Source: Amyelois transitella (lineage: Eukaryota; Arthropoda; Insecta; Lepidoptera; Pyralidae). From it: 64,000 nucleotides of DNA. How positions within the stretch are numbered: position 1 is the stretch's first letter; each line of letters opens with the position of its first letter. Below, one piece after another: positions 1 through 12,500 of the stretch. The position numbers and the translations under genes were made by a program. The notes beneath the pieces were generated by a model. It did no database searches. It was not told the origin of the DNA and worked only from the letters and a program-made list of their open reading frames with translations. The stretch covers positions 7,874,001 through 7,938,000 of the forward strand of contig NC_083535.1 of NCBI RefSeq assembly GCF_032362555.1, written 5' to 3'.

Positions 1-11
1 TGACAGCATGT

Positions 12-495
12 AATGGGAGGAGGGGGTAATACCCCACCCCTCCCGTGACCCCCCCTCCCTTGCCGGAAGCCTATAGTTTTTTTTTTCCGCTTTCATATAA
101 AAAATAATTTTTTAAAGCTTTCATATAAAAAGTGTGCTAAAGGTCATTAACCGCCAGATGGGCAGGGGGGGGGGACATAACCAAAATGGCGGATTGCGTT
201 CTGTACATAGTTAGTATCTTTTTGTTTTTACTTTAAGCAAAGTTTTTGACTATATTTTTAGTGCTAAAATATATTAATTAATGTATTGTACATGTTTAAT
301 GGACAAACTAGTTATGTAATATTAAATTAACACAGTTTACAATGACAAACCGAAAATATTGCGTTTAGTTTTGTGCAATTTTTAACATTTTCAAAAATTC
401 ATATAAAAAAAAAGGGGCTTCCGGCAAAAAAAATATGGGGGGTCATACAAACCCTCCCCCACCCTCCCCAACCTCTCTGGCGGTGGCCCGTTTTA
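12..495. mobile_element. Probable TIR element (MITE-like), non-coding
   Basis: The two ends are imperfect inverted copies. GCCGGAAGCC at 62-71 faces GGCTTCCGGC at 416-425. Outside these come T or A runs and then C/G-rich blocks (near 33-60 and 445-470) that also mirror each other. The interior is AT-rich with no reading frame. This fits a non-autonomous DNA transposon, but no target duplication is clear, so the outer limits are approximate. Confidence 0.5.
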
Positions 496-507
496 AGAGT
501 TAAGTCA

Positions 508-592
508 AGGGTATGTTAAGATGGTTTGCTCATGGGGAGAGGATGAATGAAAACAGGTTGACCAAGAATACAATGAGAGTGTGGAGGAAAAA
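508..592 (+). pseudogene. Non-LTR retrotransposon reverse-transcriptase scrap
   Basis: The + strand reads MLRWFAHGERMNENRLTK, matching the C-terminal tail of insect LINE polyproteins. The same motif is found on the minus strand near 9780-9830. The frame is lost after about 20 residues. It is a short dead fragment. Confidence 0.6.
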
Positions 593-1833
593 GTCATAGT
601 TATATAGATTGCCCAAGCAAAATCATTTCTTAAAATATTAATTTTTAATTCAATAAAAAAACCACATTCAAATAAAATTAAAACTGATTTTTAAGTGAAA
701 TAAATTCTGCGTGTTTCAATAAGTCCGATTAAAGATTTTTATAATAAATTAGAAACTTACTTGATTGTACACATGGTAATTAAATATTTTTGTCATCTTA
801 AAATGAAACAATTAAGCTTTTATAGTCTTTGAATTGAACTTTTTACACACAAAAATCTTAACCTATTAGTTATGAAAGTTATTCCATTATTCAATACGAT
901 TATGACAATGGTAACAATAAAAATGTTCAAAATTATAAAAAGATATCACGTGCTGCAAGCACATTGCTAAATCGTCTTGGAAATGTAAAGTATTTACTTA
1001 ATATTGTCACAGCAAAAAAAATTATTTATAATTGCTAATTTGATAAGACTGACAACCGAACCGCAATCATACCAAAAACTTACTGTTCGTATCTTTATTT
1101 AGTTTGTGTTACTGTTACGTACGCGCGAAATTATATTCAATCAAACGAGCCACTGACACACGAGAGAGCCATTGACACTGGCACACGCTACGGCTATGCT
1201 ACTGTTGCCATTGCCAGCTTGGATCGCCAAACTTGTCAATGCCATCACCATAGAACGTACTTGTACACACAGATTTAAAACTGCGCTTGTAAATAAAAAC
1301 AAGGACTCAAAACCTTCGCGTTAATACGCACAACCCTAACACTCACGCAAGATCGGAGAGTGTGAAGTGCACAAATAAATTTGGGTAGAGAAACTAAACT
1401 TGACTCAACCTTCTTCCAAGCTACGCATTAGACCGCTTCACATTCACGCGAGAAGGCGAGATTGTGAAGCGCATTTGAGCGAATTTGTGAATATTTTGAC
1501 AGAAACAGAAATTTTATTTGCAGAACGTAAGAGTATTCGGGGTTAAATAAATCGAATTAAGAACCGCCATGCTTATCGATTTGTTACTCCGTACAACACT
1601 ACGATTTCCGTTTCATCATTGGATTGGAATTTGAAATCGAGGGAGAGTTCAGTCAATCAATCGCTTAGATGTCATTTTTTTGTAGAGAAGAGTTAAAAAA
1701 GAGAATTAGGCGTTGTAGTTCGTGATTGTGAATGAATAAATAGGGCTTCAGGGATCTTTGCAAAATAAAGATTTTACATTGATTTCATACAAATATCTTT
1801 ACTTTTTGGGAGTGATACAAATTTTCATTTAAC
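593..1833 (+). other. Upstream region of Pin1, no gene seen
   Basis: This is AT-rich spacer leading to the Pin1 start, with no coding pattern. Two related stretches, near 1340-1372 and 1441-1474, share a 'cacgc..ga..tgtgaag' core about 100 bp apart. The second can fold through CTTCACA and TGTGAAG arms. Their role is unknown. Confidence 0.4.
1649..1654 (+). promoter_or_regulatory. Candidate Pin1 initiator (TCAGTC)
   Basis: TCAGTC matches the arthropod initiator consensus. If used, transcription would start at 1651 and give a 183-nt 5' UTR. There is no TATA box at the expected spacing. Single-motif evidence, so weak. Confidence 0.25.
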
Positions 1834-3842
1834 ATGACTAGCCCTAATGATACATTGCCCGAAGGATGGGAGGCACGCAAAAGTAGAACCACTGGTTAGT
1901 ACATATCTTATAAATTTTTCTGCGTTTATTAGCTAGGTGTACCTCTATTTCCTAAGCAAGTTAGTACCTTTACTAAAAGGGCGTTCAGAATTTTGAAATG
2001 ATAAATCATTTATTTATGATTTTAAGATAAAGATGCTAATTAAATCCCTATTGTTCCGAGCCACTTTGTTGTGTCAACAATAATTTTGTAAATATCACCG
2101 CATTATAATTTAAAAAGATCAAGCAATGTCTACTGGCTCCTATACTTTTGTCCACTCAAATTGCAGTGATAATATCTTTAAAACTATTGCATACACGACA
2201 TGGTAGTACAATAGAACCCGCATCTATTGCGACTTAAAATGTAAGCCAATAAATAAAAAATATATATATATATACGGGACAAATTACACTGATTGAGTTA
2301 GCCTCGAAGTAAGTTCGAAACTTGTGTTACGAGATACTAACTCAACGATACTATATTTTATAATAAATACTTATATAGATAAACATCCAAGACCCAGGAC
2401 AATCAGAAAAAGTTCTTTTCTCATCATGCCTTGACCGGGATTCGAACCCGGGACCTCCGGTGTCACAGACAAGCGTACTACCGCTGAGCCACAGAGGCCG
2501 TCAAAATTTTCAAGTCAAGGATAACTCAATATATGGAACACACAGATTGAGTTATCCTTGAAGTAAGTTCGAAACTTGTGTTAGGAGATACTAACTCAAC
2601 TATACTATACTTTATAATAATTACTTGATAAAAATCCAAGACCTAGGCCAATCATAAATAGTGAGTTGAGTTTATTAGATTTATTGTAGACAAAAGTCAC
2701 GCCAATGGGCACCTGCTATTTGATACAGGTAATCCAATACAGGTTAGATTTACCTGCAAAGGTTGCTGAGGTCAGATGGGAGTCGCTTTGGGTAAAAACC
2801 TGATTCACCCAATCCAGGATCCATGGTCAAAAGCATGCCCCAGGCTCCTCTCCAGAGTGACGAGGATACAACGGTGGCTAGACCGAACCTTGTATAGCCT
2901 AGCTTTTGCCCTGCAAAGACTACAGAAGTCAGATGACAGTTGCTCCATGTGAACCAGTAACTTTTCCGTCAATTATCTGCCATTTATACCAAGTTTGATA
3001 TAAATCTTGTTAATTTCAGGGATGACTTATTACTTAAACAAACACACAAGAAAATCTCAGTGGGACAAACCTGATGGTCCAGCTTCTCTTGATGAAGATG
3101 AGGATGACACCAGTCTCCCGGATGAAGTCTGCTGCTCTCATCTTCTTGTGAAACACGCCGGAAGCCGCAGGCCATCATCATGGCGCGAAAAAAATATTAC
3201 TAGAAACAAAGAAGAAGCTTTTGAAATTCTTAATGGTATGTGAAAAATATAATGATTTATTATGCTGTATAGAGTGAGTAGAATTTAACACTTAAAAATA
3301 ATAATAAAAAAATCGAAAATTCCAAGGGAACTAAATTTTTACCAGGCTGAAAAGTACCTATGTCCTTCTCCAGACTTTTAATTATAAAAATACCTACTGC
3401 AGCAAACTTTGAAACAATTCTTGGCATGCATGAAGAGAGTTATGAATGTTTATGAAGTGAAAGAAGTAAGCAGAGATAGTGGAAAGATGTAGTCTCTGCC
3501 TACCTCTCTGGGAAAAAGGCGTGATTATATATATGTATGAAAATATTTTCATATAATACATGTTGGATCAATAATAATTATATGTATAGTTACTTAATCA
3601 ATTCTTTTGTATTAATTTCAGAATACCGCCAAAAGATTGTTAACAAGGAGGCCACTTTTGGAGAATTAGCCAAACTATATTCTGACTGCTCATCTGCAAG
3701 TCGTGATGGAGATCTTGGATTTTTTAAGAGGGGTCAGATGCAGAAACCTTTCGAAGATGCGGCTTTTAGATTAAGGATTGGTCAGCTGAGTCAAATAGTG
3801 GAGACTGATTCTGGATGTCACATAATTCTCCGTACTGCATGA
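1834..3842 (+). CDS. Pin1: Peptidyl-prolyl cis-trans isomerase, Pin1/dodo type
   Basis: Exons are 1834-1894, 3020-3235 and 3622-3842, all with GT/AG ends and consistent phase, giving 165 aa (human Pin1 has 163). Pin1 isomerises phospho-Ser/Thr-Pro bonds in mitotic and signalling proteins. Residues 8-38 are a WW domain with both tryptophans (W12, W35) and the YYLN core. A short acidic linker (44-52) leads to a parvulin domain (58-165). The phosphate-binding pair R70-R71, basic K65, catalytic C115, Q133 and the two histidines H61 and H159 are all present, as is the signature [11 protein letters not shown]. The gene therefore looks active. The start codon lies just before the WW domain, as in the family. 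Intron 1 carries SINE debris. The Drosophila orthologue is dodo. Confidence 0.96.
2270..2501 (-). mobile_element. tRNA-derived SINE in Pin1 intron 1
   Basis: The minus strand begins with a tRNA-like head at 2432-2501. It has an A box (complement of 2481-2491, TGGCTCAGCGG) and a B box (complement of 2439-2449, GGGTTCGAATC) at tRNA-like spacing. An AT-rich body follows, ending in a TA run. A second headed copy lies at 48743-48950. The acceptor-stem ends do not pair, so it is not a working tRNA gene. Confidence 0.8.
2541..2660 (-). mobile_element. Headless copy of the same SINE
   Basis: This repeats the body of the element just upstream (the 'cagattgagtta ... gatactaactcaac' core) but lacks the tRNA-like head. 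It is either a truncated insertion or a partial tandem duplication. Confidence 0.65.
2735..2960 (+). repeat. Interspersed repeat, 'gtcagatgggagtcgctt' family
   Basis: The core (GGTTGCTGAGGTCAGATGGG, then CCTGATTCACCCAATCC, then GAGGATACAACGG) recurs at 39985-40145, 58590-58700 and 59450-59600. Partial or inverted pieces lie near 33240-33345, 34600-34660, 50310-50350 and 51970-52020. It is non-coding, probably a SINE or a LINE 3' end. A second, weaker unit starts near 2910. Confidence 0.6.
3405..3530 (+). pseudogene. LINE 3' fragment in Pin1 intron 2
   Basis: The stretch aligns by eye with the complement of the LINE tail at 9520-9640: 'catgaagag', then 'gaagtaagcagaga', then 'tctctgcctacc'. 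It is interrupted and non-functional. Confidence 0.5.
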
Positions 3843-4738
3843 ATTCACAAGCATCGTCATCACCCTGGCCCCCAAGTCAATTGTGTCTACTCTCTTGTGA
3901 AGAACTCGGGTCAGAAATCATGCATAGGCACATGATTGCGCAATAGTACAGCCACATCTTATTAATGAAACTCTTGTTTTTTCTATTTATTATGTTAAGT
4001 TTTTGAGTGTAAAACTTATTATAATTTATTTTGTAGTTTTGCCAGTGTCTATTATTATATGTTTTATTTCAGAGCCAATATCCTTTTTCACTACATAGTA
4101 TAAAACAAAGTTACTATTTTAGTCTGTTTGTCTGTATGCTTAAATCTTTAAAATTACGCAACGGATTTTGATGCGGTTTTTTGTAACAGGTAGAGTGATT
4201 CAAGAGGAAGGTTTTTATGTATAATTTTTTCCGAATTTTGCACCCGTGCGAAGCCGGGGCGGGTCGCTAGTTTTATATATAGTGTACATACCATCATAGT
4301 ATGTGTAATGGGATACTAGTTTCGTATTCAAACCATATCAGAACTGGTACATACTTATACTTTTATATGTAGTTCACAGTTAATTAGTTCAGAAATGAAC
4401 AGATTACGTGATTAGGAATAAGCTTGTAACAATTAAACCTATTAAGTACAGGATTGTATTAAGATTGTTATCGTGTCATTCCTGAAAAGCGTTTTCATCT
4501 ATAGGTATTTAGTAACATATATATGTGGGTACTCTTAACAATTTGCTTATGATTTTTATATGCCTATTGTATTTTAGTAAGAATAGAAAAAGATAAACTG
4601 TTGACTTGATATATGTTGTTTTCAGTTAACTTCCGCAATTGTCGTCTATTTTCACTCTTCTCTTCATACACTTTCAGAATTGTCTATTTTTAGAGAACCT
4701 CACAATGCCACTCGTAGGGGTACGCGCTTAAAAATAAA
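3843..4738 (+). other. Pin1 3' flank with Helitron remnant
   Basis: The first canonical AATAAA after the Pin1 stop is at 4733-4738. No closer one is visible, so the 3' UTR may be long or use a variant signal. Around 4135-4270 a Helitron-like 3' end is inserted (GTGCGAAGCCGGGGCGGG, ending CTAG at 4267-4270 before T). Another 'actgaaccgattctgatgcgg' scrap lies near 4930-4970. Confidence 0.4.
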
Positions 4739-5226
4739 ACTTAGGAACCAATTTAACTAGGTTATTCCATAAAAATATTTTACGCAGAAGCACTAAAAAT
4801 AATTATTTTATTGCTTTATAATTTTATTGTCTTAAATATGTGACATTTGATATAATAAGTATACTATTGCTGACGACACGACGTGACATCCGACATTTTG
4901 CAGGGTAATGTTTGACCTGTATGTTTGTCCGCGATTCACTGAACCGATTCTGATGCGGTTTTCAGGAAAGTGTTTATTATTTTCTATTTTTGTTCATAAT
5001 AAAATATTAGAATAATCTGCTTTTATGCCTTCTTGTACAATGGACGAATTGCGAAAGTGACGCAATACAGCATGAGACAAGTAGGAGATGTTGTCTAGTT
5101 AAGTCAAGAGACGTGATAATAATGCGACGTATTAAGATAATGCCGAAATACGTAAAATGACGAGCTGTCAACTAAACCATCAAAGGGGTTATCAACTGAA
5201 GGCTGGTTCTCTTTTTATAAAAGTTA

Positions 5227-5431
5227 CTAGAGGCCGCCCGCGACTTCGTCCGCATGGAAACCCTATCAATCCCGCGGGAACTCTGGGATAAAAAGTAGCC
5301 TATGTGTTATTCTGGGTCTTCAGCTACCTACATACCAAATTTCATGGTAATCGGTTCAGTAGTTTTTGCGTGAAAGAGTAACAAACATCCATACATCCAT
5401 ACAAACTTTCGCCTTTATAATAGTAGTAGGA
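5227..5431 (-). mobile_element. Short non-autonomous Helitron
   Basis: On the minus strand it runs from TCCTACTACTATTATAAAGG at 5431 to GCGGACGAAGTCGCGGGC and CTAG at 5227. It lies between A and T, the Helitron target. The 205-bp length, the 'actgaaccgatt' core and the TC/CTAG ends fit the small lepidopteran Helitrons. Confidence 0.75.
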
Positions 5432-6297
5432 TTACCACGTGAAAAGAACGCGTCTCTCCGCCATCGGATGCTGAACTGTTATGTGAGGTAGGTGGCACAC
5501 GCGCCTGCAAAATTAAAACCGTTCCACCTCCAATCTAGGTGGGTGTTTGTAACGTTCTCATTATGCTCCCGATGCTTCCCTGGACAACGCCCATCACGGC
5601 CGCTTTCGCTGCATTCCGACGAATCCCAATTTCGAAATCAAAAATGAATGATAAAAAATAATGTTGTGGGTAAAGGCGTGCTTGACGCGCACAGCTTACA
5701 ACCTCGAGGGCTGACTGTTCAGGGTAAACGTCTTCTTCTTTGGACCAGTGATTGATAATGCATGTAAAGTAACCATAGTCATACTGGTGTGTGATCGTTT
5801 GTGGTTTCCTCACGCATGATTACGTCGTAATCCGTAATTGTAAGAGCGAATATAAAGAAACCAATAAATATATATATATAACAAATATACATAGGTACAA
5901 TAGGTAAAAAGGGTTCGATGCAGGACGGATAGACAGACATCTTTCTCAATGAACACAATTGTTCAGTATTTGTAGGTGATAATCTCATTTATCTGTCATC
6001 TCGATTCGATATATTGGCAGTTACAAGGATAATATGTAATGTAATTCAGCACACAGCGCAGAACATACACACCAGCATCTCCACAGCTGGATCACTTATA
6101 GTATAGCTTTTATTCAAATTTTCGCGCGTTTATTAAAACTGGACAATTTATCAACTATTACAGTTTAACGAAAACATTTTTAAATTATTATTATATAATA
6201 GTACCTTTATTATATAAATAGTAAATTTAAAGACGTATTTATTCAATAAAAATATTTTGAACAGAATTACTCCACTAAATGCCGCTACGTGTAGGAA
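5432..6297. other. Spacer between Pin1 and fax
   Basis: Short open frames here overlap on opposite strands and show no recognisable protein. I see only AT-rich spacer and a small TA run at 5868-5880. Confidence 0.4.
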
Positions 6298-6329
6298 GCC
6301 GCCATTCCGCCATCATAGCCGCCATCTTG
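6298..6329 (+). promoter_or_regulatory. Three clustered CCGCCAT motifs upstream of fax
   Basis: GCCGCCATT (6298-6306), CCGCCATCA (6307-6315) and GCCGCCATCTTG (6318-6329) lie within 32 bp, about 80 bp before a candidate start site. They resemble YY1/Pleiohomeotic sites. Binding is inferred from the motif only. Confidence 0.4.
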
Positions 6330-6350
6330 TTGTTGCCTCGGCATGTAAGC

Positions 6351-6363
6351 GTTGCCGGGCAAC
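6351..6363 (+). promoter_or_regulatory. RFX X-box-like palindrome in the fax promoter
   Basis: GTTGCCGGGCAAC fits the X-box pattern RYYNYY-N(1-3)-RRNRAC with a one-base spacer. It lies about 30 bp upstream of the candidate initiator. A second match is in intron 1 at 21942-21955. Confidence 0.4.
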
Positions 6364-6392
6364 GGACCGGTTTTCTTCCCAATCCAAGTTTC

Positions 6393-6398
6393 TCAGTT
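6393..6398 (+). promoter_or_regulatory. Candidate fax initiator (TCAGTT)
   Basis: TCAGTT matches the arthropod initiator and would place the start at 6395, giving a 196-nt 5' UTR. No TATA box is seen. The surrounding 6290-6480 is more GC-rich than its neighbours, which fits a promoter. Confidence 0.3.
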
Positions 6399-6590
6399 GA
6401 CTAGTGAGCAGCTTTGCGTGCTTTGCAGATGCGGCATTGTACGCGCGAGAAGTGACAAGTAAAGTGTCTAAAACAAGTTGATTTAGGCGTTACTTACCTT
6501 ACTCTGCCGGCAATATAGGCGTTGACGCGAATCGTGTCTTTTGGTGTGTGACAAAATTTAGTTGCAATTTTAAATTGTGAACAGATCAAA

Positions 6591-9500
6591 ATGGCAACAG
6601 AAATAACGAATAATTTGCCCGAAAACACCGAAAAGGAACTGAAGGAGGACGCGCCGGCAGATAATGGCCAAACTAAAGAAGAAGTGCCGACTGCTGGTGA
6701 AAAAACAGAAGAAAAGGCTGAAGAGAAAAAGGTTGACCCAGCCCCACCAAAGTCAACAGTCCATAAAGCCAATTTTGAGAAAGATATCGTATATCTTTAC
6801 CAGTTCTCGCGAACTCCTTTGTTGCCGTCGACTTCTCCTTACTGTTTGAAAGTTGAAACATGGCTTCGTCTTGGTGGTATCAAATATGAGGTAAGTGCCT
6901 GGTAGTATACTGTTTATTATTTTGTCTCATCACAGCAAACTTGCTGCGTGGTCGAAATCTAACATGTGCATTTTTCGGTGTGGTGTATCAACGCTTATGC
7001 TAAGCATTTTATCTTAACTACTATTATTAGGTACCTACCTAATTATTTATTTTCTGTTGTATAAGGGTTCCTTTTTAATACAATTTTTTTTGTGTTTGTA
7101 CATTATATGTATATACACAGATTATTAATAGTTTTCTGTTTTGTTACCTAACCGATTTTTCATATATAAAAATTGCTACTGTGTCCTGGAAGTGTCTTAT
7201 TCTAGGGTCTACTTATTTGCCAGGTGCTACATGGGCCACAAAAATATACCTGCCTATCATTGTTGAATTAAAGGTGGTTTCATGTGGCCCCATTGTACTT
7301 AAATCTAGTTGTAAATATAGTTTTTCCGAAAATATATGAAAGCAAAGGACCTGTCCAGCAGTCTTACTTGTTAGATATTGTTGAGATTAAACCTTACATT
7401 ATAATATCATCAACATTCTCCTATTGTTTGTTCCGCCTGCATCCTTTGCCATGGATGGGATTTTCTGATGATCATGAGCAGAGAAGAATCTAGGAATTAC
7501 ATGGTACCTTTTCCAGTAGACCTTTATGACTTTGTCAAGGAGAGCTCAACCTACTTTGATTGAACACAATTACATTAAGCTGTCAGAGAGTGTAGGTGTT
7601 CCCTCATAGTAAAAACATTAAAACTAAAATAATAAAAATAACTGATAAATATAACAACATATATGAGTGTGTGTGTATCATCAGTGTGATTTATACCACT
7701 ACCTGCAGACAAATAGCTAGAAACTCGGTGCCTTGGAATTGGCAATTTTTTTCATATAACATAATTATCACATCTATATCCCTTGCAGGGTAGGCAGAGC
7801 CAACAGTCTTGACAAACTGAAAGGCCATATTCAGCTGTATTGCAAGTTGGAATTGAGATTTACATTGTGACAGGTTGCTAGCCTATTGTCTACAAGAACA
7901 ATCTCAAGTTTATTAATCTTTCCCTTAGTCGTTTTTTATGACATCCATGGAAAGAAATGGTGTGGTCCTATTCTATAGGGAAATCACATGATACATGGAA
8001 TATTTTTTAATCTGATAACTATATCTCCTGTCCTACACCTAGCACTAATTTATTTTGATATCAATTATTAACTTATTTTTACCCAACTGCAAAAGTAGCC
8101 TACATATTTTCAGTTAATTATTATGTTTTCTATATCTCTTGGTATTATTGTGATCAGGCTACTGCGAATTTTGCTTTGCGAATTATGATGTAATTTTTTT
8201 CAATTATTGGGAAAGCAGTATGTATCTGGTTTTCCAAGCGGGCAGTCACTGTGAAATGTTAGAGTTAACAGTTGTAACTACACAACAAAGTGTGATCAAT
8301 TAATGTAAGTCATCTAACGATATGACTGATCTATACTTTTATTACATATCTTTTTGGAGACTATATATACTATAAAGTAGGTATAACTTGTGGCAAATCT
8401 GGTGACACCAAACTTGACTGAGGGCTTTATTTATGGCCACAAAAATTTATTATAAATAAAAGTGTTGTATGTTTGAGCCACATAATACGTACTGAATTTT
8501 TCGAGCCTATCGCCTACAGACAGAATCATAAGTTTATTATTAGCCTATTCCTCAGTCGCTTTTTACGACATTCATGAAAAAGATATGAAGTGGTCCTATT
8601 CTTTAGTGCCGGAAACTACCCGGCACGTTTAATAAAATATATGTTTAACGCAATAAAGTCGTGAGTAGTACAAATAAGTAAATAACCGAAAAAAAGATGA
8701 ACTAAAAAGCTTGTAAAAAGCTTAGAAAAAGAAAATTAAAAAAAAAAGGACGTACATAAAGAGAGGGACAGAACTTTTACTTAGGGTTAAAATATTAAAA
8801 TACCTACATTGAAATATTTCACAAACATGCTAGAGAAGAAAAGATGCAATTCCTCCCAAATTCTACGTAGGTATATGACACTACAGAACGTACATTCCGA
8901 TCCCGCGTCGTCTCTATTACCTCGAGCGGTTGCAGTGCGACGCGAAAAGAGACAAAAAACTCTGTCGCAATCTTTTATAAGGAAGACAACGAAATTTTTG
9001 TAATTTCTTGTAGGTTTAACTAAATTTTTGTAATTTCTTTATTATTAAATACCTGTGCCTCGGCACTCTTGACGCTTCTGACACTTTCCAGAAAACTCCG
9101 ATACTTTTTGAACATTGCGTTGCGATAGTCTATCTAACACAATTTCTTTTTTACCTTGTTTAAATCCAGATTATTGAGGAATGGTATTTAGTAGAGTATC
9201 TTTGTCTTATGTCAGTTAAATTCTTAGATACAGTTCATATATAAAATATCTACCAAGTTTCGACGATTTCCTTCCGGGCCCACATAGTCTCACGTCTACT
9301 CGAGTGCAAATATGCATAAATTAACATATATTGATTATTGATGGTCATTATCTAACTAATATTTATATTGCTGATACTTACCTACTTCCTGGATTTCTTT
9401 GAACAAAGTTATGACTAAATTTCTCTTATGATATGGAATCTTATCTTATGGAAGGTAATGGAGGTAATTCAAGACCCGAAGTCGTACATAGGTAACAATA

Positions 9501-12500
9501 GTTAACATTTACATACTTAAACCACGCCTCAGTCCCGGAGGGGTAGGCAGAGACCTCATCTTTCCACTTGCCACGATCCCTGCATACTTCTTTCGTTTCA
9601 TCCTTATTCATAATAAGTCTCTTCATGCAAGCTTGTCGGTTTCGGGAACTCTTGAAGGTAAGGTGAGGACCTTTTGCTAGAACGTCTCCAATTTGATCAA
9701 AGTACGTTTGTCTAGCTAGGCCTTCCCAATCCAACAGTCCCATTCACTCTCGCTTTGTACCTATATTTGCTTAGTCAACATGTTTTCATTCATCCTTTCG
9801 ACATGAACAAACCATCTAAGCATTCCCTTTTCTATTCCTGTCACTATATCTTCTTTTTCATCACAACGTTCTCTTATCACGCCGTTACTTATCCTGTCAC
9901 TTAATTTTACACCTGTCCTACTCTTAAGCGATCTCATTTACACCGCGTTTATTCTACTTTCGTGCTTTTTCTGCCACCCGACTTTCACTCCCATACATTA
10001 GTGTTGGAACTAACACGCCCTTATGCACAGCCAAGCGAGCCTTCTCCATTCACCATTTTCCCTGCAATTCACTCTTCTTTCAATATCACTATCACACTTT
10101 CCATCTACTGACAATAACATATTTAACATTAACAGTTAGTTATAATTTATAATTAACTGTTACCTATATATGATCTCGGGTTTTCAATTACCTCCACTTC
10201 TCCATATCAAGCCGTTGCTTTTAACTCATATTATTTGTTTTAGGTAAACGTTATTATTTATTTTCAAAAATAAAAGATTTATTTGATAATTCATCACATG
10301 TTACGTTTTTCATAATGACGTTTATAAACTAATACTTATGCGGCATGTGGACGCGGTACACAGCTTAATTCCGAGGGAGGGTGTCGTCGTGGGACGGACG
10401 GTATCCGCCTGCGGGCAATGCCCTCCTGTATTGACCTTGCACATAATAATATTTCTACAGATGGGACTACATCAGGAAGATTTATAAAAGAAACATGATG
10501 TCATATGAAATCGTGACGCTAAGGAATTTTCAAGGCAACAGGAGAATTGATTTAAACGTGAGTGGTAACATTTTGCTTACCATCTGACAGATTGATGCCC
10601 AACGCACTCAAATTTTCAACAAAAAACATTACTTTACATTCAAGCAGAACGTTACGATAATGATTTACCCGTTTGTAAAAGTACTTCCTGAATAAATGCA
10701 TAGGATTGGGTTGTGTAGGGACGAATAAAGTATTCAAAACGTCTTGAAGCTAACCATTATTAATAATATTTTTCTTTACTATACGGCTTTCAAAGAAGTA
10801 AAATTTTAGGTAAATGGTTTAAAATACATATATTGGTTACCTTATTTTTGTTTATATTCCGTAGGTGGTTCTGCTTGATAGAAAAAAAATAATTAAAGTG
10901 TAATTCAACTTGTCCTGTGTATTCAAGGCACTCCACTTATTTAGATGAATGCAACTTAACAGAATCAAAAGAACTACCACTTTATCGACGTGACCAATAC
11001 GTTATTCATGACAAATTACAGATTTCTAGTGATATGTTTTCCCTCTCCATTGTGAGAGCGCATCAGCTAGTAATGCATATAACACAGAAAAGAACTTGCC
11101 TATGGCCAGTTTTAGAATTTCTGCCTTAACTAATTTAACAGCATTTTTCATACGAATATATTTTGATCTTTTTTATCACAAGCGGAGGTTTCTTTGTACG
11201 TATCAATTACTAATCAAATACAAAACATTCAAATAATAAAATGCAGACAGCTGTGTGTCCTTCGTACTAATGTGTATTTGTTACTCTTTCACACAAAATC
11301 TAATGGTCGCATTTTCATGAATCTTCCCAATTATTGATCCCTTATGTATAGTTTAGACATTGGAATAACATAATAAGTTACAATTTATAGAGATTTAAGG
11401 TAGACGAAGTTGCGAGCAACAGCTAGTCTTTGTATAATGCTCCAAATCAAATCAATTCATTTCTCTAAACATAAAATCACGCTTCTCTCTCGTGTAGTGT
11501 ATACGTGTTTCATTAATTTTCATACACTATTTATGGATATCACACCATCTTACATTCCTTAAATATGTATTTAAATAATGCAAATACAATTAAAATTGGA
11601 TCTGAAGTTTTCGAGTCTTCAAATTCGCAAACATACATAACAAAAGTAACAGCACATTCAACAATTTCAGACTTTATTGGGCTTTGGCGCATTTTGTTAC
11701 GTTGATTTCTGCACAAATGAATTTACTTTTAAAACAGGTTTTTCTTTAAATGAAATTATATGTATATATGAAAAAAAGGTTTTGAATTCATTGAGCTTCG
11801 ATTGTTTATTGTTAAGCTAGTTAAACAGTTATTTGTTAAAACATGAACCGCTTAACACGCCCTTTGAAGTTCTACAAATGATTCTCTTTTCAATTTTTCG
11901 CCTGTTTGGGTTTTTGTTATACACACGGCTAGTCGTGTGGATTAACTACGTTAGCTTTGTACTACATATTTGTATTTGAGTGTTTCTTATGTGTATCCTA
12001 CCTACTATACATGTAATCTATTATTGCCTCTTATAAAAAAATAGAATTTACAAAATACCACAAATTTCGATGAAATATTGCAATAGTTATCTATACATAT
12101 AATAAAACAGTAAAAATATTTTGTCTGTATCATTTAGTATTTTTGACTAAAATGGATAGTGGGACACTTAGAATGAATAATAGAAAGCAAAAGTCTGTCT
12201 GTCTGTCTGTATGTATGATCACGATTATCTCCGAAAGTACTGAACCGATTTACTTAAAACTTTCACCAGTTGCTTTGTTTTAACTCAGAAAAACTTTTAA
12301 AGTTTGTTTCATCAAAATCGGTTCACTAAAAAAAAGTTATTGACATTTGAATGAACTCAAGGCATCAGTTTGCCTGCAAATAAGTTACGAAATTTAAAAT
12401 TAAAAGTCATTTATCATTATACGACAGCATTATACCTATAACATATATATAAATGTGAAAGGCGACTAAGGGATAGGCTTACAAACTTGGGATTCTTTTT

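Noticed and set aside
2432..2501. Functional tRNA gene on the minus strand
   Set aside because: A and B boxes are good, but the acceptor and anticodon stems do not pair and the same head occurs with a SINE body at 48743-48950.
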